Shown: in pieces, positions 44,394 through 55,326 of the stretch
Numbering within the stretch: the stretch's first letter is position 1
Layout of the letters: each line of letters begins with the position of its first letter
DNA from: Furcasterigmium furcatum
Taxonomy: Eukaryota; Ascomycota; Sordariomycetes; Glomerellales; Plectosphaerellaceae
Direction of reading: 5' to 3'
Length of the DNA: 64,000 nt
Assembly (NCBI GenBank): GCA_001599815.1
Contig: BCIA01000005.1
Location: 2,583,088 to 2,647,087 of the forward strand
Notes under the pieces: generated by a model
The model's database searches: none
Seen by the model: only the letters and a program-made list of their open reading frames with translations
What the model was told of the DNA's origin: nothing
Made by a program: the position numbers and the translations under genes

Positions 44394-45383
44394 ATGGCAG
44401 ACAGGGAAGCGATCACGTCCGAGTCGGCCAAGTTTACCCGGACTAGTGCGGCATGCAGGGCGTGCCGGGCAAGAAAGCACAAGGTACGCCGCCGGCAGTC
44501 TCCTCCTAGTAGAGCCGAGTTTCATAGAACCAATGTTGACTTAGACGTGGTGATGCCAGTGCAGCGGAGAAAGGTCAGTCAGTCTTGTCTTCTTCGCCAA
44601 GTTTCCCTGGATATTGCCACGGCCGAACTGACCGACAAACCTCATCTTGTTAGGCCGCAATGCGCACAATGTAGGATCAACAAAGCCCGCTGCGAATGGC
44701 CACAGCAGCAGAAACGGTAGGTCCTGATGATGATCTGGCTTCGGAAACGACTGACTGACGAGGCCGGCATTAGTGGCCCGCCAAAGCAGTACACATCGGC
44801 CCTAGAGACACGACTTTTCGAGACTGAGAACGTCTTGATCGCGCTGCTTTCCCAAGTGTCGGATGCACAACTCACTGCCGGCTTCCATCGCCTTGAGGCA
44901 TTGCGGCGACAGGACGTCGGCCTCCCAGACGATGCGGGGACCTTGGCGTATGCTCGGAAGCACAAATTCGGACCCAGCTACTGGAGTGACTTTCCTCTGC
45001 GCTCAGCAGAGGATGCCAAACGATGGAGCGAGGATCGTATGCTAGGAGCTCCGGATGGCGGCGGTACCGGGTCTGGTCCGAGGGTCGCCAACACGACCAC
45101 ATCCCCGAACCAGAGCCTGGATGTCCACTTCGGATACCCGGGGACGCAGTTCGAGGAGCAGCCTGATGCGGGGGACCAGCAGGAAGACTATGACGAAGGG
45201 ATGGGTATGATGGAGGTGGTAGAGGAGGAACAGTCGTCCCCGGCCGATCTGAGGCGATCGCAGGGAGCCGTGCCTATAACTGGGGAGAGCCTGAGCACTC
45301 CGCAGAGGCGGCCGGACCGGGATGCCGGGCCTGAGAAACATCGGGCGCCGTCTGGCAGTTTTGATAGTGCCTACATATGGTAG
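44394..45383 (+). CDS. Small Zn2Cys6 transcription factor, 258 aa, with a 14-nt microexon
   Basis: Exons are 44394-44483, 44560-44573, 44654-44716 and 44774-45383. Splicing gives a perfect N-terminal zinc cluster, C21-x2-C24-x6-C31-x6-C38-x2-C41-x6-C48. The third cysteine is the first codon of a 14-nt microexon. A short linker and a predicted coiled coil follow (KQYTSALETRLFETENVLIALLSQV), as in this class of factors. The rest is acidic and Gly/Pro/Gln-rich, and no middle homology region is present, so this is a compact regulator. Its position, divergent from the carrier and next to the dehydrogenases, makes it the likely pathway-specific regulator (inference). All four exon joins use standard GT-AG ends and together restore the cluster, which supports the model. 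Confidence 0.87.
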
Positions 45384-46804
45384 TGCAATGGCTGATGCCG
45401 ATCAGAGGCGCCAATCAACGGCGCTCCCTCCATCACTTGCTCGGTCCTTGGCTTCCCACTTCTCCGCCGCGGAACGTTGAGATCGCAACTGCGCCACTCT
45501 CGTGACCAGCACGACCTGCGAGGCGTTCTACGCGGTTGCACAACCGGGAGCAGGGGTGCGGAGTATTTGAGGTGCCGGGGGCTTGTGAGGTGGCAAAGAA
45601 ACAATCTAGAACTCCAGATCCCAGGGCAAGGGGGCGCAAGGTGAATAAGTTTGAGGAGGCCCGCCGGTGTGACTGCACCGGTGAAGTACAAAGTGAGGCT
45701 GCCCGTCTGCCACAGTGGGCTGCCTCAAGTTCAACGGCGGCGGGGGCCCCACGGTGCCATGTCCATTCGTTAGGGGCGGCTGGTGGCGCCCGCCGGTGGC
45801 CCGTCCCCTGTAGACTTGTGGGTCGCCGGCTGACTTTGCGATCGACTCTTGATCAACTTCACCTCATTGTTCATTCGGCCAGGTCAGTGAGTGAGTGGCG
45901 ATCCATGATGGATGGCTGAGGTGCTCTGTATTTCGAAATCTCCAATTCGGAATTGCGGACGGAACCCCCGGGAGAACTGGAAAATGCCAATTGCGGACAC
46001 TTCACCTCAATTACCGGTGCTTGCGATTTTGGTTCTGACGGATGGACGTCTCTGCCTGCAACTGCCTGCCTGCCTAATAATAAGTATCCAATTCCAATGT
46101 CATGGAGCATCCAAGTTCGGCCCTCGAATCCGCGGTTCATCCCTCTCTCGACTGACACCGGCCATGAGCGAATCAATGCCCGCAGCCACACCTCTGGCCA
46201 ATGTCGAGCCTTTTAATCTCATGACTGGATTTAAACTTTGCAATCCCGCGTTCTATCGATTAACTGGCGGATATTCCACTTGAGCGCTGCTTGTGCTTCG
46301 CCACTCTGCCTCGCGCACCTCACGTCCCCTCAATTTTCGGTGTCTCACGAATCCAATTGCATGACGGTTCGCACCCAAAACTTTGACAATCCAGGTCTTT
46401 TTTCAGTCTGAGTAGCGTTCGATCCTGTGTGCCCAATGTGTCGCACGCGACCCATTCCTGGCTCTAGCTACCTACGTAGGTATGGTAAGGTAGATAGAGC
46501 GGCCCAGCCAGCCCGCCAGGGGCCTGGCTTCAAATCCGTGTCCATTCAATCATCCAGGCGTGTATCGTACCCTCCTCATGCTCATGCCCCGTGTTCAAAC
46601 ATTGTTTCGAATCCGACCCAATACCAAGACGCCGCCATATGCACCCAGCCGCCCGTTTCGTGTTGTGACAATCCTGTTCCCTTGCCCATCGACCGTGGGG
46701 TCGTTCTCTATTGAAGCTCGTCCGTATGTAAATGCAAAGTGTAGCCGCCGGTGGGTGGAGGCAGCGAGCATGTCGTTCATGCTTGCAGGCCGCGGCGGGC
46801 GCAT
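45384..46804. other. Intergenic region, no gene seen
   Basis: Downstream of the regulator. It contains TACCTACGTAGGTA-like words near 46,470 and chance frames only. Confidence 0.45.
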
Positions 46805-46970
46805 TTACTTGCCGGGTTCTGTGTATCAAGTCAGCAGCTGATATCATCGTGGGTGCCCAAGGGATAGGGGAGTGCTCACGAGGGTCGATGGGGTGAGGGT
46901 CGTTAGAGGTGTTCCTCTTGGGGCCGCGGCAGAGAGAGGTGCTCATGGAGGCGGAGCGCATCTTGTTCAT
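46805..46970 (-). CDS. Possible small spliced gene, 34 aa
   Basis: Exon 1 is 46970-46880 and exon 2 is 46818-46805. The 61-nt intron has a good GTGAGC donor, a GCTGAC branch point 10 nt before the end and an ACACAG acceptor. The predicted peptide starts MNKMRSASMSTSL and ends IDPQPGK. It is basic and polar with no signal peptide. Inner methionines at codons 4 and 9 could also start it. The well-formed intron in an otherwise empty region is the main evidence, and I recognise no family. It could instead be a spliced non-coding transcript. Confidence 0.35.
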
Positions 46971-49789
46971 TGTAAGGTTGTTGTTGAGGTTGCAAAGGAT
47001 AGCCAGGTTGAGAGACTCTGAGAGTGTTGCTGCAATGGATAAATGCTTCGACTGGAGATGTTGTAAATGTTTTGTGCACGAATTGTGGTGTGATGGGAAG
47101 GAAAATGCATGGTTAACGTGAAGGAAGCGGCCAATATATATACCCAGACTCGACACAAGATCCCCCGTGCCTTACCTCTAGTTTGCCTCGAGGCACCATC
47201 TGGGTGCGCAGCAGTGCAATGCTCCAGCGCGCAGAACCCATCCCGCAGGGTGCCGAGTGAGTAGTCAGGTGAAAGGCAACGACCGTTCCTGGCTGTGTCT
47301 GCACAGTCGAGACCCGCCGAGTACATCGACTTTGAGGTGCAGCCCCGGGGGTGTTTTCCAAATGTGGCCGTGTTCCAATGCCAAAGTCCAATGGTACTTC
47401 CAGACACCGAAGGCGCCATGGTAGGAGCCTGTGACGAGGTCCATTTTTCTCGGTGTCGACGACAGTGAGAATGGCCGGCCAGAAAGACACACGGAATCCA
47501 TTGGCCTATGATGGGCGGCGTGCATGCCCGCCTCGTCCCCGGCGCGGAGAGACATGGACGTCCTCGTCTTGGGATGACTCAATTCAACCCATGTTGACAT
47601 ACCGGACAGGCAGCGGCGCCCATATCCATAATGCACAGTCGGGACCCTGGCTGCATATCGGCGCAGGCCAGCCTTATCCTCAGGGGATATTGAGGGGAAC
47701 GAGAAGCAGGAGGGGTGCGACAAAGATGCACGACGGCAGAGTGTGGAGCCAATGTGGTCCTGTGATGCCTAGAGTTGCAGATATCGGCAAGGCAGAGGAT
47801 GGGTTTCCGAGCCAAGTCCTTGGTGTCGAGGGTGGTTCTTCGCAGCGGCAGTCATGTGGTAGCCTGGATGGCCCAAGGCACCCTCGACAAGCGCAAGACA
47901 CCGAAGACGCCCTCGACCAAGGGGATTCTGACAAGCAAGCCACGGCAGCACGAAACTTCCTGCATTCACGAGACATTGCCCCGGGAAACAAGCCATTGAC
48001 GAGTGGGAGCGGGCGCATTGGCCATTGGCATGGTACAGACAAGAGAGGATGGAAAAGAAAAACAATGGTGCAAAAACGTTGGCCGAAAGAATGGGACGGC
48101 GCACACCAACATCCTTCACACCACACCATCTCCCGAGTTGAGCCGCATCATACATCGCACAACGACATGCCAATCGCGCCAGCCATCGGTTTCAGGCCCG
48201 GCAACACTCGACACCGAAGGCACGGAACGCGCAGAATGACTCAACGGACCGCCGCCGGCCGCATCGCGGTGCCCGAGGGGTATCAGGGAAAGACACCATC
48301 CCACTCGCGGGGAGACACATTGTCCAACCCCGTGCGTCCCCGGCGCTGCATGTCTGACTGTTTCGACGTCCGGGGAGAGACAAGAGAGATGCACGAACAG
48401 GACGAGAGAGGCTGGGCCGGCGGCAATGGAGCTCGTGCGTGCGAGGCGCGGGGGTCGCGTGGTGTGAGTCTGATGGTGAGAAGCGAATGTCGGGAAGTAA
48501 CGCCAGCATCCGGTTCAGGGGCAACAACCGCTCGAAAGCGGCGCAAGCCGGAAACGCATGCAAAGTGTGAGTAATAGGCCCAATATGGAATTGCTCTAGC
48601 ACGTATATGACCGATAGCAAAGTGGGCGAATCGAGATCGGTTGATTAATCGTGCTGAAAAAGTGTATGAATGAAGAAGAGAAGAAGAAGAAGAGAAACAT
48701 TTCCCCGTTGAGAATTCGATCAAAACCACTGGAGCTTCTGCCTGGCTGCTGCCCCGCACTAACAGGTGGGGGATAACATAAGCGACCTGCGCGCTAGCCC
48801 TGTTGAAGTTAGGCGCATTTGTGGATTTGCTCCATCTTGCAAACACGAAATTTCCAGCCGACTTTTTTGTTTTTGCTTTCCTCTCCTTCATCATCTTCTT
48901 TCGACTTTCGTTTTTGCCTGACTCTTCAGAGTCCTGCACCGCCGGCGACTGCGCCATGTTGCGCTCGAGGGGACTTGGAAATGCACAAGTGTAGCCTCTC
49001 AACCAAGCCTCATTCTTTCCAGGTGTCCTTTTCCCGCGCTGCTGCGCCCACCCCTCAAGCGGTCCCTCAATTTGTTGCTCGCCTTCGCCGGCCACTCGGC
49101 GAGCCCAAAGGAGCCCAAGATCCTCGGGCGAACGCCAGGCCTCTCTCTCTCTCTTTCTGACTGACCGAACTGCACGACGGCTAGCTGCAGCTGCCATCGA
49201 GGCGATGATTGCCGTGCGATGCAGCGCCCTTCTGTTGCAATACCGACGCCGAGTCGGTGTCATCAATCTTCGGTGTCGTATCGCCGACCAGGGTCAAGCG
49301 ACCTTACCTCCGTGACATGTGGCTCAGATACTTGCATGCCGACACGAGCCCAAGCCCCCAAGCCAAACCCACGAAATGCCTACACCTCGCGATCTTCAGT
49401 GCGCAAGAGTGTCAACTTCATCTTTATCGTTCGTAAGTGGGAGAACAAACCAAGGTCTAGACAACCAGTCCGCTCCACCCTGCTGCCATAGATCCTAGTG
49501 TGGCATCAGGACTAAAATCGGACAGACATACGTCTCGTCATCTTTTCTTGCTTGCATTTGATGCCATGAGTGATCCGTCTTTTCATTAAATTTAGTTGGG
49601 AAATGCCAATCGCTTGCTTCTGCTCCAATATCAAACTGAAAGTACCCCGTGTCCCGCAGGCCGCAATTTTCCAATGCTTCGTCCAGAAAAGGAACCAACT
49701 CTAAATACGGCTTGGATATTACATAATACGTCGCTGAAGGAGAGTCATTCCCGATTGCCCCATTCGTACACGCGCCTCGATGTCCTCGC
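46971..49789. other. Intergenic region, no gene seen
   Basis: This includes a purine-rich GAAGAAGAG tract at 48,670-48,695 and a CT microsatellite at 49,139-49,155. A 373-codon frame at 47453-48574 looks like chance coding (Arg/His/Thr-rich, no motif), so it is not called. Confidence 0.45.
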
Positions 49790-52433
49790 TTAGTAGAGAA
49801 CACTCCCTCCGAAAATGTACTTCTCATGCGTAAAGGAGAGCAAGAATCTCGCCACAAGGCGACCAGTATAGGTCAGCGACACGTCTCGCGGGTACGGGTG
49901 CGTCGCATTTCGTTCGGGCAGGACAAGGTCCGCCGACAGGAAGTCGAGTTCGTCCCCTAACCGATATGTAAGTCGAGGCAATTGGCCAGCGGAAACGGTT
50001 TCGAACTCACATTTGCCCCCTGAACCCCGCCGGATCAACTCCCGGAGCTGGTTTGTCATGTCCAGGGCAGCCGTAGGATCTTCGGTACCGGAGAAGTCGA
50101 GCTGCGAATCGTCCACGAGAGGGTTGTATGGCTTGGTGGACACATCCTTGCTGTGCGTCTGGTAGATCTGGTGGAATTGGTACGCGAACTGCTTGAATGG
50201 GAGGTTTTCCACTTCGCGGTTGAGTGCCAGAGCATCCTCGCGCTTGAACTCTACGGGCTGGTGCTCGCGCATGCTGATCTCGTTGGAAGTGATGACGAAA
50301 TTATCGGCAGCCGTCTCGACGGATTCGATGAACAGACACAAGACCAAGAAGGCGGCGAGGCACGGTGCCCACTCTCGCTTCGACTTGGGCTTGAGAGACT
50401 TGGAGAAATTCTCGAAGAGGGTTTGCATATCCTTGGTGAGCAATTCATCGATGACAGCCTTAACCTGTCGGTTGGCTACGCGGGGTGTCATGTACATCGT
50501 GCCGTGGGGTATAAGGTTGCGGGCTCGGAGTTGGCTGGTAGTCTGCTCGGTGAGGCAGAGGTGGCGTGTCATGATGTAGTGCGCGCTGTAGATGGCCAGA
50601 GCTCTCTTCACCATGGTGGACTGTATGGTGGAAGGGTCAGTGTCAAGGCATGTTGGGAGAGGAGAGTTGACAACTCACATCTGAACGTTTGGCATACTCC
50701 TGGACGATGGTGAGGACGCGCTGAGGGATGTCAGTGTGCCTGATGGTATCTGTCGTTTGGCTGACATAAGAGGGCTCTTTGGTCAGGGACAAGATATAGT
50801 CCTTCGCAGTCTTCTTCAGCGCATCCTTCTGAGCGTTCGTGTCGAGCTCGAGGACCAAGGGGGCCGAGCTGCAAGAGAGCAGGTTGACTCGATCCTTTCC
50901 TGACATCAGGTGGTAATGTTTGGTAATCCCCTCGGTCTTGGGTCGGAAGATCTTGGCTGGCAGTCGCAGAACGGAGCCAAACGATGCTCCGGAGAATAGC
51001 TCGACGTCAATGGTATCCTGCATGATGATTCCATCAACGTGATCCGCCATGAACTTCGACATTTGGTCCTTTCTGAAATGTTCCCTCATGAAGTCCGGGA
51101 ATAGGACCGTCATGAAATCCTGGAACTGCCAGCAGACGACCTGAGATACTGTGGCTGCGAGTTTCGTACAGTTCTTGCATGGTCTCTCCTTGTCACACTT
51201 GACCTTGCGGCTGTGGCAGCTGTTGAACCTGGGTCAGATATACCAGCGACTTGCAGTGATAATAAACTTTTGGGGAGGGGCATACCAGAAGCAGGCTCCG
51301 AGCCGCCGGACCTGCAGCGCACTCTCCTTCGTGTCATTCGCGAGAGGTCCCTTGCGGCCTCGCTGTGTCGTGCGCATTGCCTCGAAGCATTCATAGGGAT
51401 TCGGCTTGCCGGCGGATGCATTGATGGTGTTGGGCGTCATGATGACGAATTTGCTGCTCGAGTCGCCCTTGCGCTTCTCAACCTTTCCGCTCTTCACCTT
51501 CCGAATAGGAGCCTCCGGGGAAGTTCGCCCGAATTCCTCCTTGATGTCTGGCGTTGTCACATCCACACTATAGGGGCTGCCCGTGGTCCCTGGGGAGGAG
51601 CTTGAAAAATGCGGTGAGGAAGAGTAGCCCGACTCGTGGATGATAATGGGGCTCCGAGCCGGTGGTGGCGGTGCAGGAGTAGGTGCCGCTGCAGGAGCTG
51701 GCGCTGTTGAAGACTCAGGGGTCCATTGTCTCTGTGTGGTTTCTTGCCGAAAGAGTTGCATGTTGTTGAAGTCGAGTTGCTGGTGTTGCGACGACAAGGG
51801 CGACGGTGATTGTTGCACGGGGATGGTCTGCGGCTGCTGTTGCATGATCGGCGACTCGTGCAAAGCCGGCGACTGGGCGCCGAAGACATCGAACCCGGGG
51901 AACCCAACATTGGGTGGAAAGGTCTCCATGAACGACGATATGTCTGACTGCATTAGCATCGGGCTGTCATCTGCCCGTGTGCCAGACGCACCGAAGCCCT
52001 GATTCATAACCAGAAACCCCTGCGTCGCCAAGTAATGATCCTCGATAGTTCCGGGGGTGAAGTTTGCGTTCATCGATGTTGGGGCTGAAGTGTACGTCCC
52101 AACATTAGCCGGCCCGGGGTATGATGCGGGTGGTGGCTGGAATGGTCCTGCAGCGGACATGTCCACGGGATCCATGCCGAGGAACATGGGCGACAGGTTT
52201 GAGGCGGATGGAGATGCTGAAGAGCCCTGCGGCGTACCTGCGGGTGGGGCCATGTGGCCGACGATGGCATATCCGTTGAGGCTCCCGCTGGAGGGACTCG
52301 GGAGAAAGCCGACAGACGAAGGGTTGGAGCCGCCGCTCGAGTATCCGATGTACTCCCATGAGTGGTCCCCGTCGCTGTTCTGGTCATATGGGGAATGGGG
52401 CGAGCGGCCCCGAGGGGGGGAAACGGAGGTCAT
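49790..52433 (-). CDS. Large Zn2Cys6 transcription factor, 839 aa, internal zinc cluster
   Basis: Exons are 52433-51286, 51219-50679 and 50620-49790, with introns of 66 and 58 nt. The first 380 residues are a Ser/Pro/Gln/Gly-rich, activation-type region (MTSVSPPRGRSPHSPYDQ..., several Gln runs). A bipartite cluster follows: C381-x2-C384-x6-C391 and C397-x2-C400-x11-C412 (HSRKVKCDKERPCKNC), then CWQFQDF and VLFPDFMREHF, which occur in a distinct class of fungal factors with the cluster in mid-protein. The first intron splits the codon of C383. The C-terminal half looks globular and includes ERNATHPYPRDVSLTYTGRLVARFL. Targets are unknown. The start was chosen as the first ATG of the long open frame. 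Confidence 0.88.
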
Positions 52434-54201
52434 GGCACGCGGTGATGGTGATCGAGGGGCCCTTGGGCCTCCCCGACGGTCAAGAGGTTGGTGCCCTTGA
52501 GGGCGGAAATCCCGCGACTGGCGTGTCCTGGCCTGCTCAACTGGCCTATCGTCCTAGGAGTTCGTCTGGATTGAACCAGCTGGTCGTGGTAGTGTCTGAA
52601 ATGCTTGAGGTATGCCGCTACGACATCCAGGGTGAGAGGCAAATGTTCGCGATCGCTAAAGGTGTCGTCGCCAGTGGTCGTCCTGACTGTCGTCCTGGTC
52701 GTCGTACGTCGCCCGGAACCGATGGAACGAACGGCCGCCTGCGGGGTAGGGCGCAGTTGAGGTTGTTTCTCGTCGTTTCTCTTGTCAAACGTCGTCTTCG
52801 TTCCCTCTCGTCCTGAGAGGGCCAGCTTCGTCAGTGACGTCGTCGAAATATGGTGTCGAGTCGAGGTCGTGTGTCGGGGGAAAAAAGGACTGTTGGTTGT
52901 CGTCAGCGACCCTGGTCGAGCGGGAGAAATGGCAACGGCTGATTGTCTTGGGTCCCTCCTTCTCCCCCGTGTCAGTCTGAGGAAGGGGGGGATTCTCCAT
53001 CTCTCGGGAGCTGAACGGGGCCATCCTCGGGCCTCGCCGCAGTCTGACGGCGCCATGGGGGGTCACGCTAGACCTTTTTTGCTGACCGACGGGTCTTGGC
53101 TCCCGCTAGGCCCGATTTGATACCGGTCTTGGCGGGTCGTTCTCCCTGATCATCCAGTTGCAGGACACCGCGTTGCTCGTGTTGCCAAACCGTTGCGACT
53201 CTTGTGTCTTGAGAATACCGACAGCTCGGTCAACGATCAAGATCGCCCTGGTGTGATCGCACGTCGAGAATCGGCCGTCGGTATAGAGAAGGTCGAAGGG
53301 GAACTCCTGGGGATGATCCCGGGGGGAGATGCCGGGCTGGTTACATCGTCCGCGGAATCTAGCATCCTTGTCGCTGTCACACAGACATCGAGGGCCGTTG
53401 GAGATCTCCCCTCGTCTTTCGTCAACTAACAACCGAAACGCGATTGCTAAACATACAGATCAGGCTACGGTGCCATGGGGCCGAGACTCCTGCAAGCCTC
53501 CCGTTGAGCCTCATCACCCTTGTCCGCCGTCACAATGTCATTCATTCTTCTGCAATTTGTGGAAACGTGTGTGCCAGGATTGTACTCGGAGTGATTGCTC
53601 ATTGATACAACCTATCAAACAGTCTACGACTCGTGCCGACCTCGAAGTCTTCGCCAAGCAGACCGTGACAACCCGAGAAACTCCGTCAAGAAAGGACAGA
53701 CAGACAAACCAAACATATTGATTACTCGTGGGGAAAACTCCGAAGCTCCAACATCCTGTATGCGGACGAAACAATATAAACGAGAGTGCCGCCCCGTACC
53801 TGTAGACATCATAGAGACGCATTCGTCTCCTCGTCGCCGCCCTGTGATGAAATCCGCCCAAAAACCCAACGAACCTCCTGCGAAAAAGCCATGACGTTAT
53901 GGGAACGTCGTCGTCGATACGTAACAGCTGTGGTCCTGTTCCACCATACCCTCCTTCATGTGGTCTCCAGGGACCGCTCCTGGCCGTTCCAGAGATGCTG
54001 CGCGTCGAAGAGTTGGCCAGCCACTCCCGCTTCCAAAGCAGAGTCAATTATTCATCAAATCATGATCCGTAAAGCTCAGCATTGGCCCGTGTTGATCATT
54101 TAAGAGGATCACAGGCCAACATGCTGGTTGTATGTGCGAGGGCGAGAGGCCCGCCCCTAGACCGGCCGGGAAAGGAGAGGGTATACATGAACAGGTCAAA
54201 T
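52434..54201. other. Upstream region of the large Zn2Cys6 gene, no further gene seen
   Basis: About 1.8 kb between the start of the zinc-cluster gene and the stop of the next minus-strand gene. A GTCGTC-rich stretch at 52,660-52,900 fits a long 5' leader. No gene was supported. Confidence 0.45.
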
Positions 54202-55326
54202 TCAAGCCCGGAAGCGAGAGGCTGCGGCGCGGTCTTGGATCTGCTTCTCCGTCTGAACGTATAATGAGTCGAGGTACTTCATGGCGCTCGCATCCTTGAG
54301 GATCTTTGCGACCTGGATCCCCGCGGAGATGAGCTGCAGGATGTTGCGGTCGTCCTTGAGGGGCCGACTCTGGTGCTTCGCGGCGTGGCGCATCTCGAGC
54401 GAGTTCTCGAGAATTGTGACGAATTGCTTGATCTGCCCGTTGTAGAGAACCCGTGCGGGGATCCGACGCTTCGTTGCCAGCCGCTTCAGGAGGTATACCC
54501 ACTCGGTCCATTCACGGTCCTGAGGGCGCTCCACGGGCCGCATGTCTTGTGTCAGGGGAATCGGAAACTGATACTTGGCGACAAAATCAAATGCGCAAAG
54601 GGACAGGCGGTCATTGACTTGTGACAGGACGTTGTCCTGCTCCTGGACAAGTAGGTTGGTCGGCAGGTGAGGCAGCTCCCGCTCCTGGAGGGCGATGTAG
54701 TCTGCGGAGGGACGGGCAAGGAATTGGTGGGGGCCGTCAAACTCGTCTCTGTTCGAGGGGCGTCGTTGCGGCCGGCTGCCCTTTCCATGAGACTTGCTCT
54801 TACCAGGCGGTGTTGTTCCGGGGCCGTTGTCCAGAGAATAGTCGGACAGGTTGGGAGAGGCAATGATATCATCCACCGAGTCAGATGGAGAGTAACGGCC
54901 CTGATAGTCCCAAGGTGGTGGAGCTGTAGCCTTGTACGAGCTGTATCCCGAGCCACCACTGGTGCTCTGGGAGCCGGAGGGAGGCCGAGGAGCGTACGAT
55001 GCGCCCCCGCCATGACCATTGGCTCCCATGGGAAGGTTGTATGTGCTTGTTCCCGGGGAATATGAGGGAATGCTTGAGGTTGGTGTTACTTTGTGGTTTG
55101 CATCGGGCGACTGCGGAGACAAAGCCATACCTGGAAGTCCGGTAGAATCCATTATCAAAACCTCCGTTGGTTTGAAATCCTTCGCCATACGTTGAGCTTG
55201 AAGCCAAGGTGTCAGTATCCTGGTTCTGGGGGGGTGAAGTGACGAAAGGGGCGGCCCGTACCTCCGAGAAGGGTTCCATGATCCGTTGGCCATTGTGGTC
55301 CCGTAGGCAAGCTCTGGCTGAGCCAT
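54202..55326 (-). CDS. Hypothetical fungal protein, 333 aa
   Basis: The proposed exons are 55326-55262, 55196-55131 and 55072-54202, with introns of 65 nt (GTACGG, CTGACA branch, CAAG) and 58 nt (GTATGG, CAAG). The N-terminal 150 residues are Ser/Gly/Tyr/Pro-rich and disordered. From about residue 190 there is a well-conserved-looking helical domain with NDRLSLCAFDFVAKYQFPIP, REWTEWVYLLKRLATKRRIPARVLYNGQIKQF and LQLISAGIQVAKILKDASAM. I do not recognise a named family. The two introns together are 123 nt, a multiple of three, and the unspliced frame is also open (from 55407), so the N-terminus is uncertain. The spliced version has the more uniform Ser/Gly/Tyr/Asn composition. Confidence 0.78.
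   Translation of the reverse strand: MAQPELAYGTTMANGSWNPSRRYGPPLSSLHPPRTRILTPWLQAQRMAKDFKPTEVLIMDSTGLPGMALSPQSPDANHKVTPTSSIPSYSPGTSTYNLPMGANGHGGGASYAPRPPSGSQSTSGGSGYSSYKATAPPPWDYQGRYSPSDSVDDIIASPNLSDYSLDNGPGTTPPGKSKSHGKGSRPQRRPSNRDEFDGPHQFLARPSADYIALQERELPHLPTNLLVQEQDNVLSQVNDRLSLCAFDFVAKYQFPIPLTQDMRPVERPQDREWTEWVYLLKRLATKRRIPARVLYNGQIKQFVTILENSLEMRHAAKHQSRPLKDDRNILQLISAGIQVAKILKDASAMKYLDSLYVQTEKQIQDRAAASRFRA

Noticed and set aside
47453..48574. 373-codon open frame on the plus strand
   Set aside because: It is rich in Arg, His, Thr and Gly with no hydrophobic core, no family motif and competing frames on the other strand; probably chance in GC-rich DNA.
52555..52600. TGGATTGAACC, a B-box-like word on the minus strand
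   Set aside because: No A box at the right distance and no cloverleaf stems could be formed, so a tRNA gene is not supported.
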